This document shows, piece after piece, positions 16,509 through 25,872 of a stretch of DNA of 64,000 nt. The DNA is taken from positions 124,001 to 188,000 of the forward strand of contig JAFLVJ010000003.1 of the NCBI GenBank assembly GCA_022508375.1, read 5' to 3'. A program made the translations under genes and the position numbers. The notes below the pieces were generated by a model. That model had not been told where the DNA came from and did not search any database. It saw only the letters and a program-made list of their open reading frames with translations. Within the stretch, counting starts at the first letter, position 1. Each line of letters starts with the position of its first letter. This stretch comes from Clostridiales bacterium (GTDB lineage: Bacteria > Bacillota > Clostridia > Christensenellales > CAG-314).

Positions 16509-16709
16509 ACACTTGTAATAAATTACGCATTATACACTATTAATACGTATTTATAATAATATTGTAGAATGGTTCTATAAATCGTCATTGCTCTCTCCCT
16601 TTACTATTTATTCTAGCAAAATTTTATTAAAAATCAAGTGTCAACTTGGGTGGAAACAAGCTAATAAAAAGCGACTTTTGCTCTTTTTTAGAATTATTTT
16701 TACAAAAAA

Positions 16710-16743
16710 TCAGAGCCTATTCCGTTATGGAATAAGCTCTGAA
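16710..16743 (-). terminator. Terminator of ppdK
   Basis: The arms TCAGAGC and GCTCTGA, extended by CTATTCC and GGAATAAG, form the hairpin. On the minus strand TTTTTTGTA follows. It lies 53 bp after the ppdK stop. Confidence 0.8.
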
Positions 16744-16796
16744 ATACTATATATTGTTATTTTTACTTTCAGCAACCCACGAAATAGCCGAAGCTG

Positions 16797-19442
16797 TTAC
16801 TTCCTGGGGTTCTTGATGTTAGCTTGAGCTGCTGCCAAACGAGCGATTGGTACGCGGTAAGGTGAGCAGGAAACGTACGTCAGACCGATGCTGTGAGCAA
16901 ATTCGATACTGCTGGGGTCGCCGCCGTGTTCGCCGCAGATACCGCATTGAAGTTCGGGACGGGTCTTTCTGCCAAGCGTTACAGCCATGTTCATAAGTTT
17001 ACCGACACCGATTGTGTCAAGACGAGCAAACGGATCGCTTTCGTAAATCTTGGTGCTGTAGTAGCTGGGAAGGAACTTACTAGCGTCGTCACGGCTGAAG
17101 CCGAACGTCATCTGAGTGAGGTCGTTTGTTCCGAAGCTGAAGAACTCGGCTTCCTTAGCGATTTCGTCAGCGGTAAGAGCTGCTCTTGGGATTTCGATCA
17201 TAGTACCTACTTGGTAAGTAAGCTTGCAACGGCTTTCCTTGATAACCTTATCAGCCGTTTCAACGACGATCTTCTTGACATAAGCCAATTCCTTAACTTC
17301 GCCAACCAACGGGATCATAATTTCGGGAACAACGTGCCACTTGGGGTGACGCTTGTGAACGTTCAAAGCTGCCTTGATTACCGCACGGGTTTGCATGCGA
17401 GCAATTTCGGGATAAGTAACTGCCAAACGGCATCCACGGTGACCCATCATGGGGTTGAATTCGTGCAAAGATTCGCAGATTTGCTTTACTTGAGCAACTG
17501 TCTTACCTTGAGCTTTAGCAAGTTCTTCGATGTCGTGTTCATCGGTGGGAACGAACTCATGAAGAGGAGGATCCAAGAAACGGATAATAACGGGTTGACC
17601 GTTGAGTGCTTCCATAAGACCTTCGAAGTCAGCTTGTTGTAACGGTTCGATCTTTTCAAGAGCCTTTTCGCGTTCTTCTACTGTTTCGGAAACGATCATT
17701 TCACGGAACTTATCGATACGTCCTTCGCCGAAGAACATGTGCTCGGTACGGCAAAGACCGATACCTTGTGCGCCAAGTTCTGCTGCGCGTTGAGCGTCAG
17801 CGGGAGTGTCGGCATTTGTACGAACTTCCAAAGCCTTGTACTTGTCGGCAAGCTTCATGATACGTCCGAAGTAACCGCTACTGGGATCAGCAGGAACTGT
17901 CTTAATAGCAATGTCATAAATCTTACCTGTTGAACCGTCCAACGAAATAGGATCGCCCTCGTGGAAGATCTTTCCGCCAAGTTCAAATTGCTTGTTGGCT
18001 TCGTCCATCTTGATGTCGCCGCAACCGGATACACAGCAAGTACCCATACCGCGAGCAACAACCGCTGCGTGAGAGGTTTGTCCGCCACGAACGGTCAGGA
18101 TACCTTGAGCGTACTTCATACCTTCGATATCTTCGGGAGATGTTTCCAAACGAACAAGGATAACCTTTTTCTTTTGTTTGCCAAGTTCAACAGCGTCTTC
18201 CGGTGTGAACACAACGGTACCTGCTGCTGCTCCGGGGCTAGCTGCAATACCTTTGCCAACAACGTTGTTTTTGTCAGCCTTGGCAAGAGCTTCGGTGTCA
18301 AACGTGGGGTGAAGAAGCATATCAAGAGATTTAGCGTCGATTTGCATCAAAGCTTCTTGCTCGGTGATCATGCCTTCGTCGATAAGGTCGCATGCAATCT
18401 TGATAGCAGCGGCAGCCGTACGCTTACCGTTACGGGTTTGCAACATGTAAAGTTTACCTTGTTCGATGGTGAACTCCATGTCCTGCATGTCTCTGTAGTG
18501 ATGTTCGAGTGTATCGCATACTTGAAGGAATTGTTTGTAAACGTCGGGCAAAACTTCTGCCATTTGACTAATGGGCATGGGTGTACGAACGCCTGCAACA
18601 ACGTCTTCGCCTTGAGCGTTCATGAGGAATTCGCCCATCAGACCCTTTTCGCCTGTTGCGGGGTTACGAGTGAAAGCTACGCCTGTTCCGCAGTCGTCAC
18701 CCATGTTACCGAATGCCATCATCTGTACGTTAACCGCCGTACCCCAGCTGTAAGGGATGTCGTGGTCCATACGGTAGATGTTTGCGCGGGGGTTATCCCA
18801 CGAACGGAATACTGCTTCTACTGCTGCAAACAGTTGTTCCTTAGCGTCTTGCGGGAAGGGTTTGCCGATAGCCTTTTTGTACTCAGCCTTGAATTGACCG
18901 GCAAGTTCTTTCAAATCTTCCGCTGTAAGTTCAACGTCTTGCTTAACGCCGCGAGATTCCTTCATCTTGTCGATAAGAACTTCGAAGTACTTCTTGCCGA
19001 CTTCCATAACGACGTCGCTAAACATCTGAATAAATCTTCTGTAGCAGTCCCAAGCCCAACGGGGGTTGCCGCTCTTTGCAGCAAGAACTTCTACAACTTC
19101 GTCATTCAAACCAAGGTTAAGGATGGTGTCCATCATGCCGGGCATGGACGCACGAGCGCCACTACGAACGGATACAAGAAGGGGGTTCTCCTTGTCACCG
19201 AACTTTTTGCCTGCGATTTTTTCAAGTTTGGTGATGTACTTGAGGATTTGTTCCTTGATTTCGTCGTTGATCTTACGACCGTCTTCATAGTAAGCCGTGC
19301 ACGCTTCGGTACTGATTGTAAAACCTTGAGGAACAGGAAGACCGATATTGGTCATTTCTGCAAGGTTTGCGCCCTTACCGCCAAGGATTTCGCGCATTTT
19401 AGCGTTGCCTTCGCTGAACAAATAGGTATACTTTTTTGCCAC
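16797..19442 (-). CDS. ppdK: Pyruvate, phosphate dikinase
   Basis: This 881-aa enzyme interconverts pyruvate, ATP and Pi with PEP, AMP and PPi. In many anaerobes it replaces or complements pyruvate kinase. The N-terminal ATP-grasp domain has GGKGANLAEM; the central phosphohistidine domain has the catalytic His in GGQTSHAAVVARG; the C-terminal TIM barrel has QCGICGEHGGDP with the catalytic Cys. The start is the GTG at 19442 behind TTTGGAGG, not the TTG five codons earlier. It stands alone, with its own promoter and terminator. The membrane pyrophosphatase at 32331-34400 could use the PPi it makes. A fragment of a second ppdK lies at 14481. Confidence 0.96.
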   Translation of the reverse strand: MAKKYTYLFSEGNAKMREILGGKGANLAEMTNIGLPVPQGFTISTEACTAYYEDGRKINDEIKEQILKYITKLEKIAGKKFGDKENPLLVSVRSGARASMPGMMDTILNLGLNDEVVEVLAAKSGNPRWAWDCYRRFIQMFSDVVMEVGKKYFEVLIDKMKESRGVKQDVELTAEDLKELAGQFKAEYKKAIGKPFPQDAKEQLFAAVEAVFRSWDNPRANIYRMDHDIPYSWGTAVNVQMMAFGNMGDDCGTGVAFTRNPATGEKGLMGEFLMNAQGEDVVAGVRTPMPISQMAEVLPDVYKQFLQVCDTLEHHYRDMQDMEFTIEQGKLYMLQTRNGKRTAAAAIKIACDLIDEGMITEQEALMQIDAKSLDMLLHPTFDTEALAKADKNNVVGKGIAASPGAAAGTVVFTPEDAVELGKQKKKVILVRLETSPEDIEGMKYAQGILTVRGGQTSHAAVVARGMGTCCVSGCGDIKMDEANKQFELGGKIFHEGDPISLDGSTGKIYDIAIKTVPADPSSGYFGRIMKLADKYKALEVRTNADTPADAQRAAELGAQGIGLCRTEHMFFGEGRIDKFREMIVSETVEEREKALEKIEPLQQADFEGLMEALNGQPVIIRFLDPPLHEFVPTDEHDIEELAKAQGKTVAQVKQICESLHEFNPMMGHRGCRLAVTYPEIARMQTRAVIKAALNVHKRHPKWHVVPEIMIPLVGEVKELAYVKKIVVETADKVIKESRCKLTYQVGTMIEIPRAALTADEIAKEAEFFSFGTNDLTQMTFGFSRDDASKFLPSYYSTKIYESDPFARLDTIGVGKLMNMAVTLGRKTRPELQCGICGEHGGDPSSIEFAHSIGLTYVSCSPYRVPIARLAAAQANIKNPRK

Positions 19443-19503
19443 TGTTTTTTCCTCCAAAAAAATATTTTACATGGTTGAGGGCGTTTATAGCCCATACGAA
19501 TTT

Positions 19504-19532
19504 ATTGTACAATATTTTGACAATTTAGACAA
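19504..19532 (-). promoter_or_regulatory. Promoter of ppdK
   Basis: On the minus strand, TTGTCT (19527-19532) and TACAAT (19504-19509) are 17 bp apart, about 60 bp upstream of the GTG start. Confidence 0.65.
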
Positions 19533-19588
19533 GTATTTTTATGAATTTCTTTATTCCATTTAATACGCGCTTAATACGCGCAAAAACA

Positions 19589-19617
19589 AAGAACCTTGCT
19601 CGCTTGAACAAGGTTCT
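19589..19617 (-). terminator. Terminator of locus B
   Basis: AGAACCTTG and CAAGGTTCT form a strong hairpin with T-rich sequence on the minus-strand side. It directly follows the last gene of locus B. Confidence 0.8.
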
Positions 19618-19636
19618 TTTCAATCCGTATATGGAT

Positions 19637-22600
19637 TTATCCCTTAACTACTGTGTAATATCCGTCGGAATCTTTTTCGCTCCAGGTATAACCAGCGCTA
19701 GGCGTAATATTTTCAGGAGGATTATCACTTTCACCGGCTTTGAATTTGCCACCCTTGATGTTTATTGTTGCACCGGTAATCGTCACTTTTTCGTTAAACG
19801 TACCACCACTAACCGTAACGGTACCACTTGCTGTAATTGTGACTTCTTCGTTGAAAGTACCCTTAGTAATAGAAACCGTTGTACAACTAATATCAACTTT
19901 GCCGTTAATTGTTACGTCATAGGAAATGCTTATCGATTTGGCATTCTCTGCCTTAATGGCAGATCCCGTGCCTTTATTTTCAATTGTTCCGGCACTTCCG
20001 AAAGAAAGAGTACTACCTTCGGAAACAGTAACGGTATCACCGTCTTCTGTGGAGTTGGAAAGCGTAAATCCGTTTAAGCATAGCTTAATGGACAATCCGT
20101 TAGGAATCGTAATGTTTTCAGAAGTATTACCGCACAAACCAATTGCTAACGAGTCAGAAAGCGCATTGTCTTGTATAAATGCAACTGCGTCTGCAATGGA
20201 ATTGAAATATTTAACGAGAGTACTTGATGAAACTTTATACGCCAGGACAACCATTCCCCCCCAATAAACGTTACAAGATCCGTCATCGTTATCTACAACC
20301 GAGCAATCTTGTGCGATGGTTACGTTCGGTTTTTTTGCAAAGAAACCACCATGAATTATTGTATCTTCGTCGTTATCGCTAAATGATACACTACCGTTAA
20401 ACGTAGGAATATGTATCGTACCATCGGTATTACCACCATTGTATATCGTAACCTTACCTTTAAACGTTACGTCACCGTTGAAAGTGCCACCATCAATAAT
20501 CGCTTGGGCGTTATTTTCCGACACTATGTTACCATTGAGTGTACCACCATAAACAGTCATGGTATTGTTGTTGCAAATAATATTTGCACTAGTCGAATCT
20601 GTGTGCTGTACAACAAATTTAGCGTGATAAGTAGCATTTGTAGGTGTGCTTCCTGCGTTGCCTACGACAAGAGTACCGTCGTTAAGTATTACGTAATAAT
20701 TTGCATCGCGCTCGACATGTATCGATCTTTGAACGGTAGCCGTACCGCCTTGTGCTACATAGACAACTGCTTTGTTAGATGAAGTGTTGGTAAGTGTTGT
20801 CGTTTTAGTTGTACTACCGCCTCTGATTACTACCGTACCGTAAACTGTAATTGTATGTTCACCTTCAGTGTTAGAAAGCGTGTAAGTTGACATATCAAAG
20901 TCAAAGTTGTAATCGGCTGGAATAACCAAGCTTTCCGTCATGTTGGCAAGCAACTTCAAACTGTACACTGTCTTTTTAGTAGCAGCTTTGACGTATTCCA
21001 TAACATCGGCAAACGATTCGAAATAACGACTATCCAAATTTAATTTAGCCGTGCCCAATTTAACACCAAATGTGCCATTTGCATCCGGCGTCGGATCTGC
21101 CACGTAACCGGAATCGACGTAGTTATATGCAGGCGCTTCTTGATGATACCTACCGCCGGAAATCACAACTTTACCGGACGTCAATTGATTTGCCAAAAAA
21201 GTTTTGTAAAATTCACCACCGGATATTTCCGTACGCGGACTTGTTGCCCCCGACTTTGAATGAATGATATATTTTAGGAATGTGCCACCGGTAATGACTG
21301 CCGTGCCATGATTTTGCAAGCTTTGTCCGTAATTTGAGCCTTCACCGTCTTTAGCGTCAAATGTGCCACCGGAAATTTTTAGATCCGTTTCAGACTCGTT
21401 TTTGATACAAATCATCATACCGGAAAAATTTCCGCCGTTGATAGTCATAATTCCACCAACCTTGTTAGCAACAAGTGTAATGGTCGCATCGGCTGTACCG
21501 GATGGAGCATACGCATCATCATGTCGGAAAGTACCACTATTGATAGTCATTGTACCGTAGTTTTCAATTACATAGTGATTGCCGTCCGACTTTCCGTTAC
21601 CGTAGCGGATAAATTCACCGTCTTCGATAACTGCTTCGCCGTCTGCTTTTACCAAAAGTGCCGATCCCTTAGCGGTGTTATCAATTGTACCGCCGTTGAT
21701 TACCACTGAACCGCCTTGTTCTACCGTTACTGTGCCTTGGTAAATTGTTTTCTTTACGCCATCTTGTTCTATTGTTACGTTTTCGGCGTTACCGGTAATC
21801 TTGCCACCGTCAATAACCACCACGCCTTGATCCTTTACCACAATAGTTGGGGTTTTGGAGTCGTTGGATACGGTACCTGCTTTTACAGTTAGTTGTCCGC
21901 CCTGTTCCACTACGATTGCGTTACCGTTTTTGTCGTCGTTGACAATTGCTCCCAATTGGCTGTCGCTACTGTCGATAATAGTAAGCTCAGCGTTTTGTCC
22001 AACGGTGATTGTTGATGCGCCTGTAGCGTTGGAAAGAGTGTTTCCGTTGAGATCAAGGATACCTGTTTTTTCAAATGTAAACGCTCCATTTTCCAGTTCG
22101 ATTGAATCCTCGAGAACTATGCGTACGCCGTCCTGTTTAGCCGCGTCGGATAATTCACCCGGTGAAGTAACGGTCACACCGTCCATAACGTCGGCGTTGG
22201 ATTGAATAGCTTCAACAATAAACGCAACCGTGGTAGTTTGTGGATTTTCGTCAGTGCCTTGGTAATCATTTCCTACATCTTCGGGAAGTTCAACCGAAAC
22301 GTTTACCGAAAAACTCTTGACGTCAGGCGTAATTACAGACGACCATTTGTTCAACGCGGGTTCGCCCACGACTTTAGTTTCCAATACGTCGGCAAGACCG
22401 CCTTCCTTGGTTCCCAGTTTTACCCTGTACCTGATACTGACGTTACTGTTGTTGGTAACGTTGATTGTAAGTTGAACTTTGTCGCCGGGAACAACGTTGA
22501 CCAATTCAAGACTGCCGTCTTCGCCAACACCTGCCGTACCGCCCGTTTCAAATGTTGATTTATCCAATTTGGTCTGTACACCATCTACCAACGACCAAAG

Positions 22601-22774
22601 TTGCAAGCTTGATTCATCTATACTTGCTTCTATATTTACCTTACCGCTGCTTACAGTAATGTTACCCGAGCCTGCTTCATCGGTGAACCAAGCATAAGTT
22701 GCACCCACGATAATGCTCAAACATATTACTATTGCAACGATAGAAGCAATCAATGTTTTATTAGCTGTTTTCAT
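19637..22774 (-). CDS. SipW-type substrate fused to a long right-handed beta-helix (1045 aa)
   Basis: The start is the ATG at 22774 behind AGAGGAG; an in-frame ATG 34 codons upstream overlaps the previous gene. Residues 1-33 form a classic SipW-type signal ending GATYAWFTDE. Residues 34 to about 210 look like a TasA/camelysin domain (VNIEASIDESS, PGDKVQLTINVTNNSNVSIRYRVKLG). From about 215 to 1000 the sequence repeats short strands and turns such as VEQGGSVVINGGTIDN, ISGGTFDAK and VTVSGGTFNEKV, typical of pectin-lyase-like beta-helices. No catalytic site or LPXTG motif is visible. It is probably an exported adhesin or fibre tip protein. It is the last gene of locus B. Confidence 0.9.
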   Translation of the reverse strand: MKTANKTLIASIVAIVICLSIIVGATYAWFTDEAGSGNITVSSGKVNIEASIDESSLQLWSLVDGVQTKLDKSTFETGGTAGVGEDGSLELVNVVPGDKVQLTINVTNNSNVSIRYRVKLGTKEGGLADVLETKVVGEPALNKWSSVITPDVKSFSVNVSVELPEDVGNDYQGTDENPQTTTVAFIVEAIQSNADVMDGVTVTSPGELSDAAKQDGVRIVLEDSIELENGAFTFEKTGILDLNGNTLSNATGASTITVGQNAELTIIDSSDSQLGAIVNDDKNGNAIVVEQGGQLTVKAGTVSNDSKTPTIVVKDQGVVVIDGGKITGNAENVTIEQDGVKKTIYQGTVTVEQGGSVVINGGTIDNTAKGSALLVKADGEAVIEDGEFIRYGNGKSDGNHYVIENYGTMTINSGTFRHDDAYAPSGTADATITLVANKVGGIMTINGGNFSGMMICIKNESETDLKISGGTFDAKDGEGSNYGQSLQNHGTAVITGGTFLKYIIHSKSGATSPRTEISGGEFYKTFLANQLTSGKVVISGGRYHQEAPAYNYVDSGYVADPTPDANGTFGVKLGTAKLNLDSRYFESFADVMEYVKAATKKTVYSLKLLANMTESLVIPADYNFDFDMSTYTLSNTEGEHTITVYGTVVIRGGSTTKTTTLTNTSSNKAVVYVAQGGTATVQRSIHVERDANYYVILNDGTLVVGNAGSTPTNATYHAKFVVQHTDSTSANIICNNNTMTVYGGTLNGNIVSENNAQAIIDGGTFNGDVTFKGKVTIYNGGNTDGTIHIPTFNGSVSFSDNDEDTIIHGGFFAKKPNVTIAQDCSVVDNDDGSCNVYWGGMVVLAYKVSSSTLVKYFNSIADAVAFIQDNALSDSLAIGLCGNTSENITIPNGLSIKLCLNGFTLSNSTEDGDTVTVSEGSTLSFGSAGTIENKGTGSAIKAENAKSISISYDVTINGKVDISCTTVSITKGTFNEEVTITASGTVTVSGGTFNEKVTITGATINIKGGKFKAGESDNPPENITPSAGYTWSEKDSDGYYTVVKG

Positions 22775-22838
22775 TTTTCTCCTCTTATTTACTGTTGAGA
22801 ATATGTTTCGTGTTTTTGATTGTATTTTCCTGTTCAAA

Positions 22839-23429
22839 TCAGTGTTTCGTTCCGTCGGCATTGCCCTGAATTGCAAATACCGTAAGCGTGATGTAGCAAG
22901 TCATGCTCGTACTATATACGGGCGCATCCCCACTAAGCGTGACTTTTAAATCATAAGACTTTGACTGTCCGTCTATGCCCAATTCCATCCATCTGGAGGA
23001 AGGTTTCAGTATTTCATCGTCAATCGAAACTTCGAAATAACTGCCATACTCTTTGTTTTCGTTACCTTCGCTGTCAACACAGGTTATTGCGTATTCCATA
23101 CGCCACTTAACGGAAACAGCACTGTTGTTTTGAATGACAAAGTTAACGTCAAATCCCTCATACGGGGCAATATCCGAAACAATCAATAGACCGGGAGTCG
23201 TCCCATCTACTTTCCCCTTGACAAGCCATTCGTTCCTCTCAGTTGAAGTATTGAACTGATTGATATGTTCATAGTCGAAGGTTGCCAAGACGTCCAATTT
23301 GGCAGGAGAAACAACAACACTACTTGGCGCTTCGCTTGTGTACAACGCGAATGTCGCGCCTGTCACAAGCACCAAACAAAGCGCTATTGTAAGCACCGAA
23401 ACAAGTAGGTTTGTTTTCATACTGTTCAT
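22839..23429 (-). CDS. TasA/camelysin-like SipW substrate, locus B
   Basis: This 196-aa protein has an AAGGAG site 6 nt before the ATG. Its signal peptide ends GATFALYTSE at 24-33, the SipW-type pattern. A beta-sandwich sequence follows, with IAPYEGFDVNFVIQNNSAVSVKWRMEY in two parts, where a phrase like N-N-S-x-V-x-x-W/R recurs in this family. It has no anchor after the signal and no sorting motif. It lies 64 bp before the beta-helix substrate gene and 85 bp after the 259-aa substrate gene. It is probably a secreted structural subunit. Confidence 0.82.
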   Translation of the reverse strand: MNSMKTNLLVSVLTIALCLVLVTGATFALYTSEAPSSVVVSPAKLDVLATFDYEHINQFNTSTERNEWLVKGKVDGTTPGLLIVSDIAPYEGFDVNFVIQNNSAVSVKWRMEYAITCVDSEGNENKEYGSYFEVSIDDEILKPSSRWMELGIDGQSKSYDLKVTLSGDAPVYSTSMTCYITLTVFAIQGNADGTKH

Positions 23430-23514
23430 TTAAGCTCCTTAAATATCCTTTCTTGCCGCTTTCAATAACTTAAAGCAACAATTTCTTGCTATTTTGTTAA
23501 TTGCTTGTTACAAC

Positions 23515-24294
23515 TCATATACCGAATTTGCGGTCCTCAAACGTGAAAGGTAAAGCAACGTAATCTGCTAAAGCGTTTAATCCGCCCTCTGCTCCGTTCG
23601 AATCAGCAGTCGGCACACTGGGATCACCCGATGTGTTTTGCGAAACCTGTTGTTCGACAGATGCAACGATGGCACCTGAGCGGTAAACTCTTGTTGCCAA
23701 TGGATCATCGGTATATTTCATTTCGAACCTTACTCGCATTGTTTCCTGTCTTTTCGCGCCTATGTCGAACCATTTTGTGTTTACGGCAGAATTACCGTCA
23801 TCACTTTTTACGAATTGAGACACAACTTCTTTATATTCAAAGTTTTCGTCCAATTCAACATGCGTCGCAATTAAATATGAGAATACGCCTCCATGCGTAT
23901 CGTCATCGGAACCTTTTTGATCCGCCTCATCGGAAACAAACGCTACCTTCAACTGAAGTCTTGCGGGAATTGAGCCTGTGTTGCGAACTTGAATTTCCGC
24001 TACCACACTACACCCTTGCGACATATTAACTATACCGTATCCTTCATCCAAAAATGTAGCATAACCAAAAGTATAGGCCGGTTCACTGTGCGGATAATCA
24101 TTTTCTCCCGGCGATTCGTAAGCAAGATAACTCATGCCAACTACTGTGGCGGAAGCAACAATCGTTCCTGTTGTAACTTCGAGTTTACTGTCCTTTTCAT
24201 TGCTGAAAATGGCGTACGTCGTGCCTATTAACAAGCTACAGCAAAATGCCAACGTCAATACGGATACGAGTATTATTGTTGTAGTTTTTTTCAT
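23515..24294 (-). CDS. TasA/camelysin-like SipW substrate, locus B
   Basis: This 259-aa protein has residues 1-23 hydrophobic after two Lys, then GTTYAIFSNEK at 24-34, a SipW-type cleavage region. The mature part has LEVTTGTIVASATVVG and VVAEIQVRNTGSIPARLQLKV, the strand pattern seen in camelysin-like proteins, and an acidic Asp-rich loop near residue 130. The ribosome site is AGGGGTGA. It is the middle one of three small substrates in locus B and is most likely exported through Sec and cleaved by the peptidase at 25873-26607. Its exact role is unknown. Confidence 0.82.
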   Translation of the reverse strand: MKKTTTIILVSVLTLAFCCSLLIGTTYAIFSNEKDSKLEVTTGTIVASATVVGMSYLAYESPGENDYPHSEPAYTFGYATFLDEGYGIVNMSQGCSVVAEIQVRNTGSIPARLQLKVAFVSDEADQKGSDDDTHGGVFSYLIATHVELDENFEYKEVVSQFVKSDDGNSAVNTKWFDIGAKRQETMRVRFEMKYTDDPLATRVYRSGAIVASVEQQVSQNTSGDPSVPTADSNGAEGGLNALADYVALPFTFEDRKFGI

Positions 24295-24326
24295 AGTTGT
24301 TCACCCCTGTTGGGTTGATCATTATA

Positions 24327-25025
24327 CTAAATGACCTGCGTTGCGCACACTGTCATGTCAATATATACATTCTTATCTTGCGCATCGTTATTGTCTATCT
24401 TATCTTCGTCACCGTCAACGTCGGCGTTATAGTCAAGGTCGTTGACAAATGCCCATTTTACTTTAAAGGTGGCATTGGCGTCTTTGTTGACAATTCTGTC
24501 GGTGTAGGTGCTGTCGTTACCCCATTCGTAGATTCCCTGTTCAGCGTCATATATTTCGCTAAGGAAAAACGTATGTACTTGTGAGCCTACAGTAATGGTG
24601 ATTTCTATTTGTTTAGCCAGTTCTTCGTCAGTTTCGTCATCCTTACCAAGTCTAAATTGGAGGTAGTAGCCTACTGCAACGTCACCGTCATTGGTGAGCT
24701 TGAACGTTGCCGTTACACTGCAGCCGGGAGCAACCCTGTCGTCTTCGCTCAGACCGAAGATGTTAACGTTGGCGTCGGTCTCGTCTTCCGAAGTAAAGGT
24801 TACAACGCTATCGTCTGTAGTATTTTCTACGCGACCTGTTTGTGGGTTAAGCAAGCTGTTCTCAAGATGATTACGCTCAAGCGATACCTTGAGTTTACCT
24901 GCTTTGAGGTGACTTGTTACTGTTACGTCATCCGTAAATAATGCAAATGTTCCCGCAATGATGATTGCAATGCAGCAAAGCACAGTTAAGCAGGAAAGTG
25001 TAATTACTCTAACACGTTTTGACAT
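24327..25025 (-). CDS. TasA/camelysin-like SipW substrate, locus B
   Basis: This 232-aa protein has AAAGGAG before the ATG. Its signal ends in GTFALFTDD at 25-33. The mature part has HLKAGKLKVSLERNHLENSL and APGCSVTATFKLTNDGDVAVGYYL in separate strands, matching TasA/CalY-type sequences. The C-terminal part is unusually acidic (DYNADVDGDEDKIDNNDAQD), which might bind Ca2+. It is the first substrate gene after the 255-aa module protein, 46 bp downstream of it, and is probably the major fibre protein of locus B, which is inference. Confidence 0.84.
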   Translation of the reverse strand: MSKRVRVITLSCLTVLCCIAIIIAGTFALFTDDVTVTSHLKAGKLKVSLERNHLENSLLNPQTGRVENTTDDSVVTFTSEDETDANVNIFGLSEDDRVAPGCSVTATFKLTNDGDVAVGYYLQFRLGKDDETDEELAKQIEITITVGSQVHTFFLSEIYDAEQGIYEWGNDSTYTDRIVNKDANATFKVKWAFVNDLDYNADVDGDEDKIDNNDAQDKNVYIDMTVCATQVI

Positions 25026-25071
25026 AATTATTCTCCTTTAATTAAACACTTCTTTTTTTAGCAATCTGCTA

Positions 25072-25839
25072 TTAGTCTTCGTCTGTGGTTGTTGCCGCTG
25101 CCTGAGCCGCTTGACGGGCAAGTCTGCGTTTTTCTCTTTGAATACGCTTGGCTTCTTCCTTTTCTTCGCGGATTGTACGTACAGCAATGTCAATACATTC
25201 CTTAGCTGCGCCAACGTCGCTTTCCTCAAACAACTTGAAGGAGGTTGGAGCATGCTTAACGCTAAGCTTGTTTTCGGAAATAAATCTGCTGAAGGTGGTA
25301 TTTGCAATAACGAAATCGCAAATGACAGTACCTTTCTTGATACGCAAACAAATTACGCGCTTGCTGTACAGCTTGAATTCCTCGTGGCTGTTGGTAAGGG
25401 TTGATTTAATGTCGTCTATTTGATTTGCATAAGCGACAATATCATCATACCATGCCTTTTGAACGCTATCCAATAAGTTGTACTTTTGCTTGTGGGAAAG
25501 CTTCGGATCAGCCGAAAATCTTATCTGACCTTCGTACTCTTCCAGCGGGATAGCAACCACTGCCTCTTCAACAGTAATACGTTTACCGTTATACTCTTCC
25601 TGATGTTGTTCTTGAGGCTGTTCTTGCGGTTTCTCTTGAGGTTGTTGCTCTGCTACAACCGGTTGAGATTCGCGATTTGCTTCCAGTTCTTCCAACTTGG
25701 ATTCGACAATTTCGGATATTTCCTCTTCGTCAATTTCCGTATTTCTGCGCTCGCGAAGAAAATCACGTATCACAACGTAAATGGTAAAAGCGCACAACGC
25801 TACTACCAAAATCATAAAAATTATGATTGCAATGTCCAT
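25072..25839 (-). CDS. Membrane protein of the SipW module, locus B
   Basis: This 255-aa protein has one membrane segment at 3-25 followed by RDFLRERR, so its body should be cytoplasmic. A Gln/Glu/Pro-rich linker covers 55-85. A domain at about 103-222 matches the C-terminal domain of the locus A protein at 337-1470: WYDDIVAYANQI aligns with WYTELKNELLSY, and VICLRIKKGTVICDF with VAKISFRGKTMCLYL. The tail from 223 is a basic coiled coil (EEKEEAKRIQREKRRLARQ). It lacks the Ig-like domain of its partner. It sits directly after the SipW peptidase. No biochemical function is known to me. Confidence 0.82.
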   Translation of the reverse strand: MDIAIIIFMILVVALCAFTIYVVIRDFLRERRNTEIDEEEISEIVESKLEELEANRESQPVVAEQQPQEKPQEQPQEQHQEEYNGKRITVEEAVVAIPLEEYEGQIRFSADPKLSHKQKYNLLDSVQKAWYDDIVAYANQIDDIKSTLTNSHEEFKLYSKRVICLRIKKGTVICDFVIANTTFSRFISENKLSVKHAPTSFKLFEESDVGAAKECIDIAVRTIREEKEEAKRIQREKRRLARQAAQAAATTTDED

Positions 25840-25872
25840 TTGTGTCCTCCTTTTATATATATAAATATTTTT

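Noticed and set aside
17961-19478. A 505-codon open frame on the plus strand opposite ppdK
   Set aside because: It is antisense to a complete, highly conserved enzyme, has no ribosome site or family resemblance, and its length follows from the codon use of ppdK.
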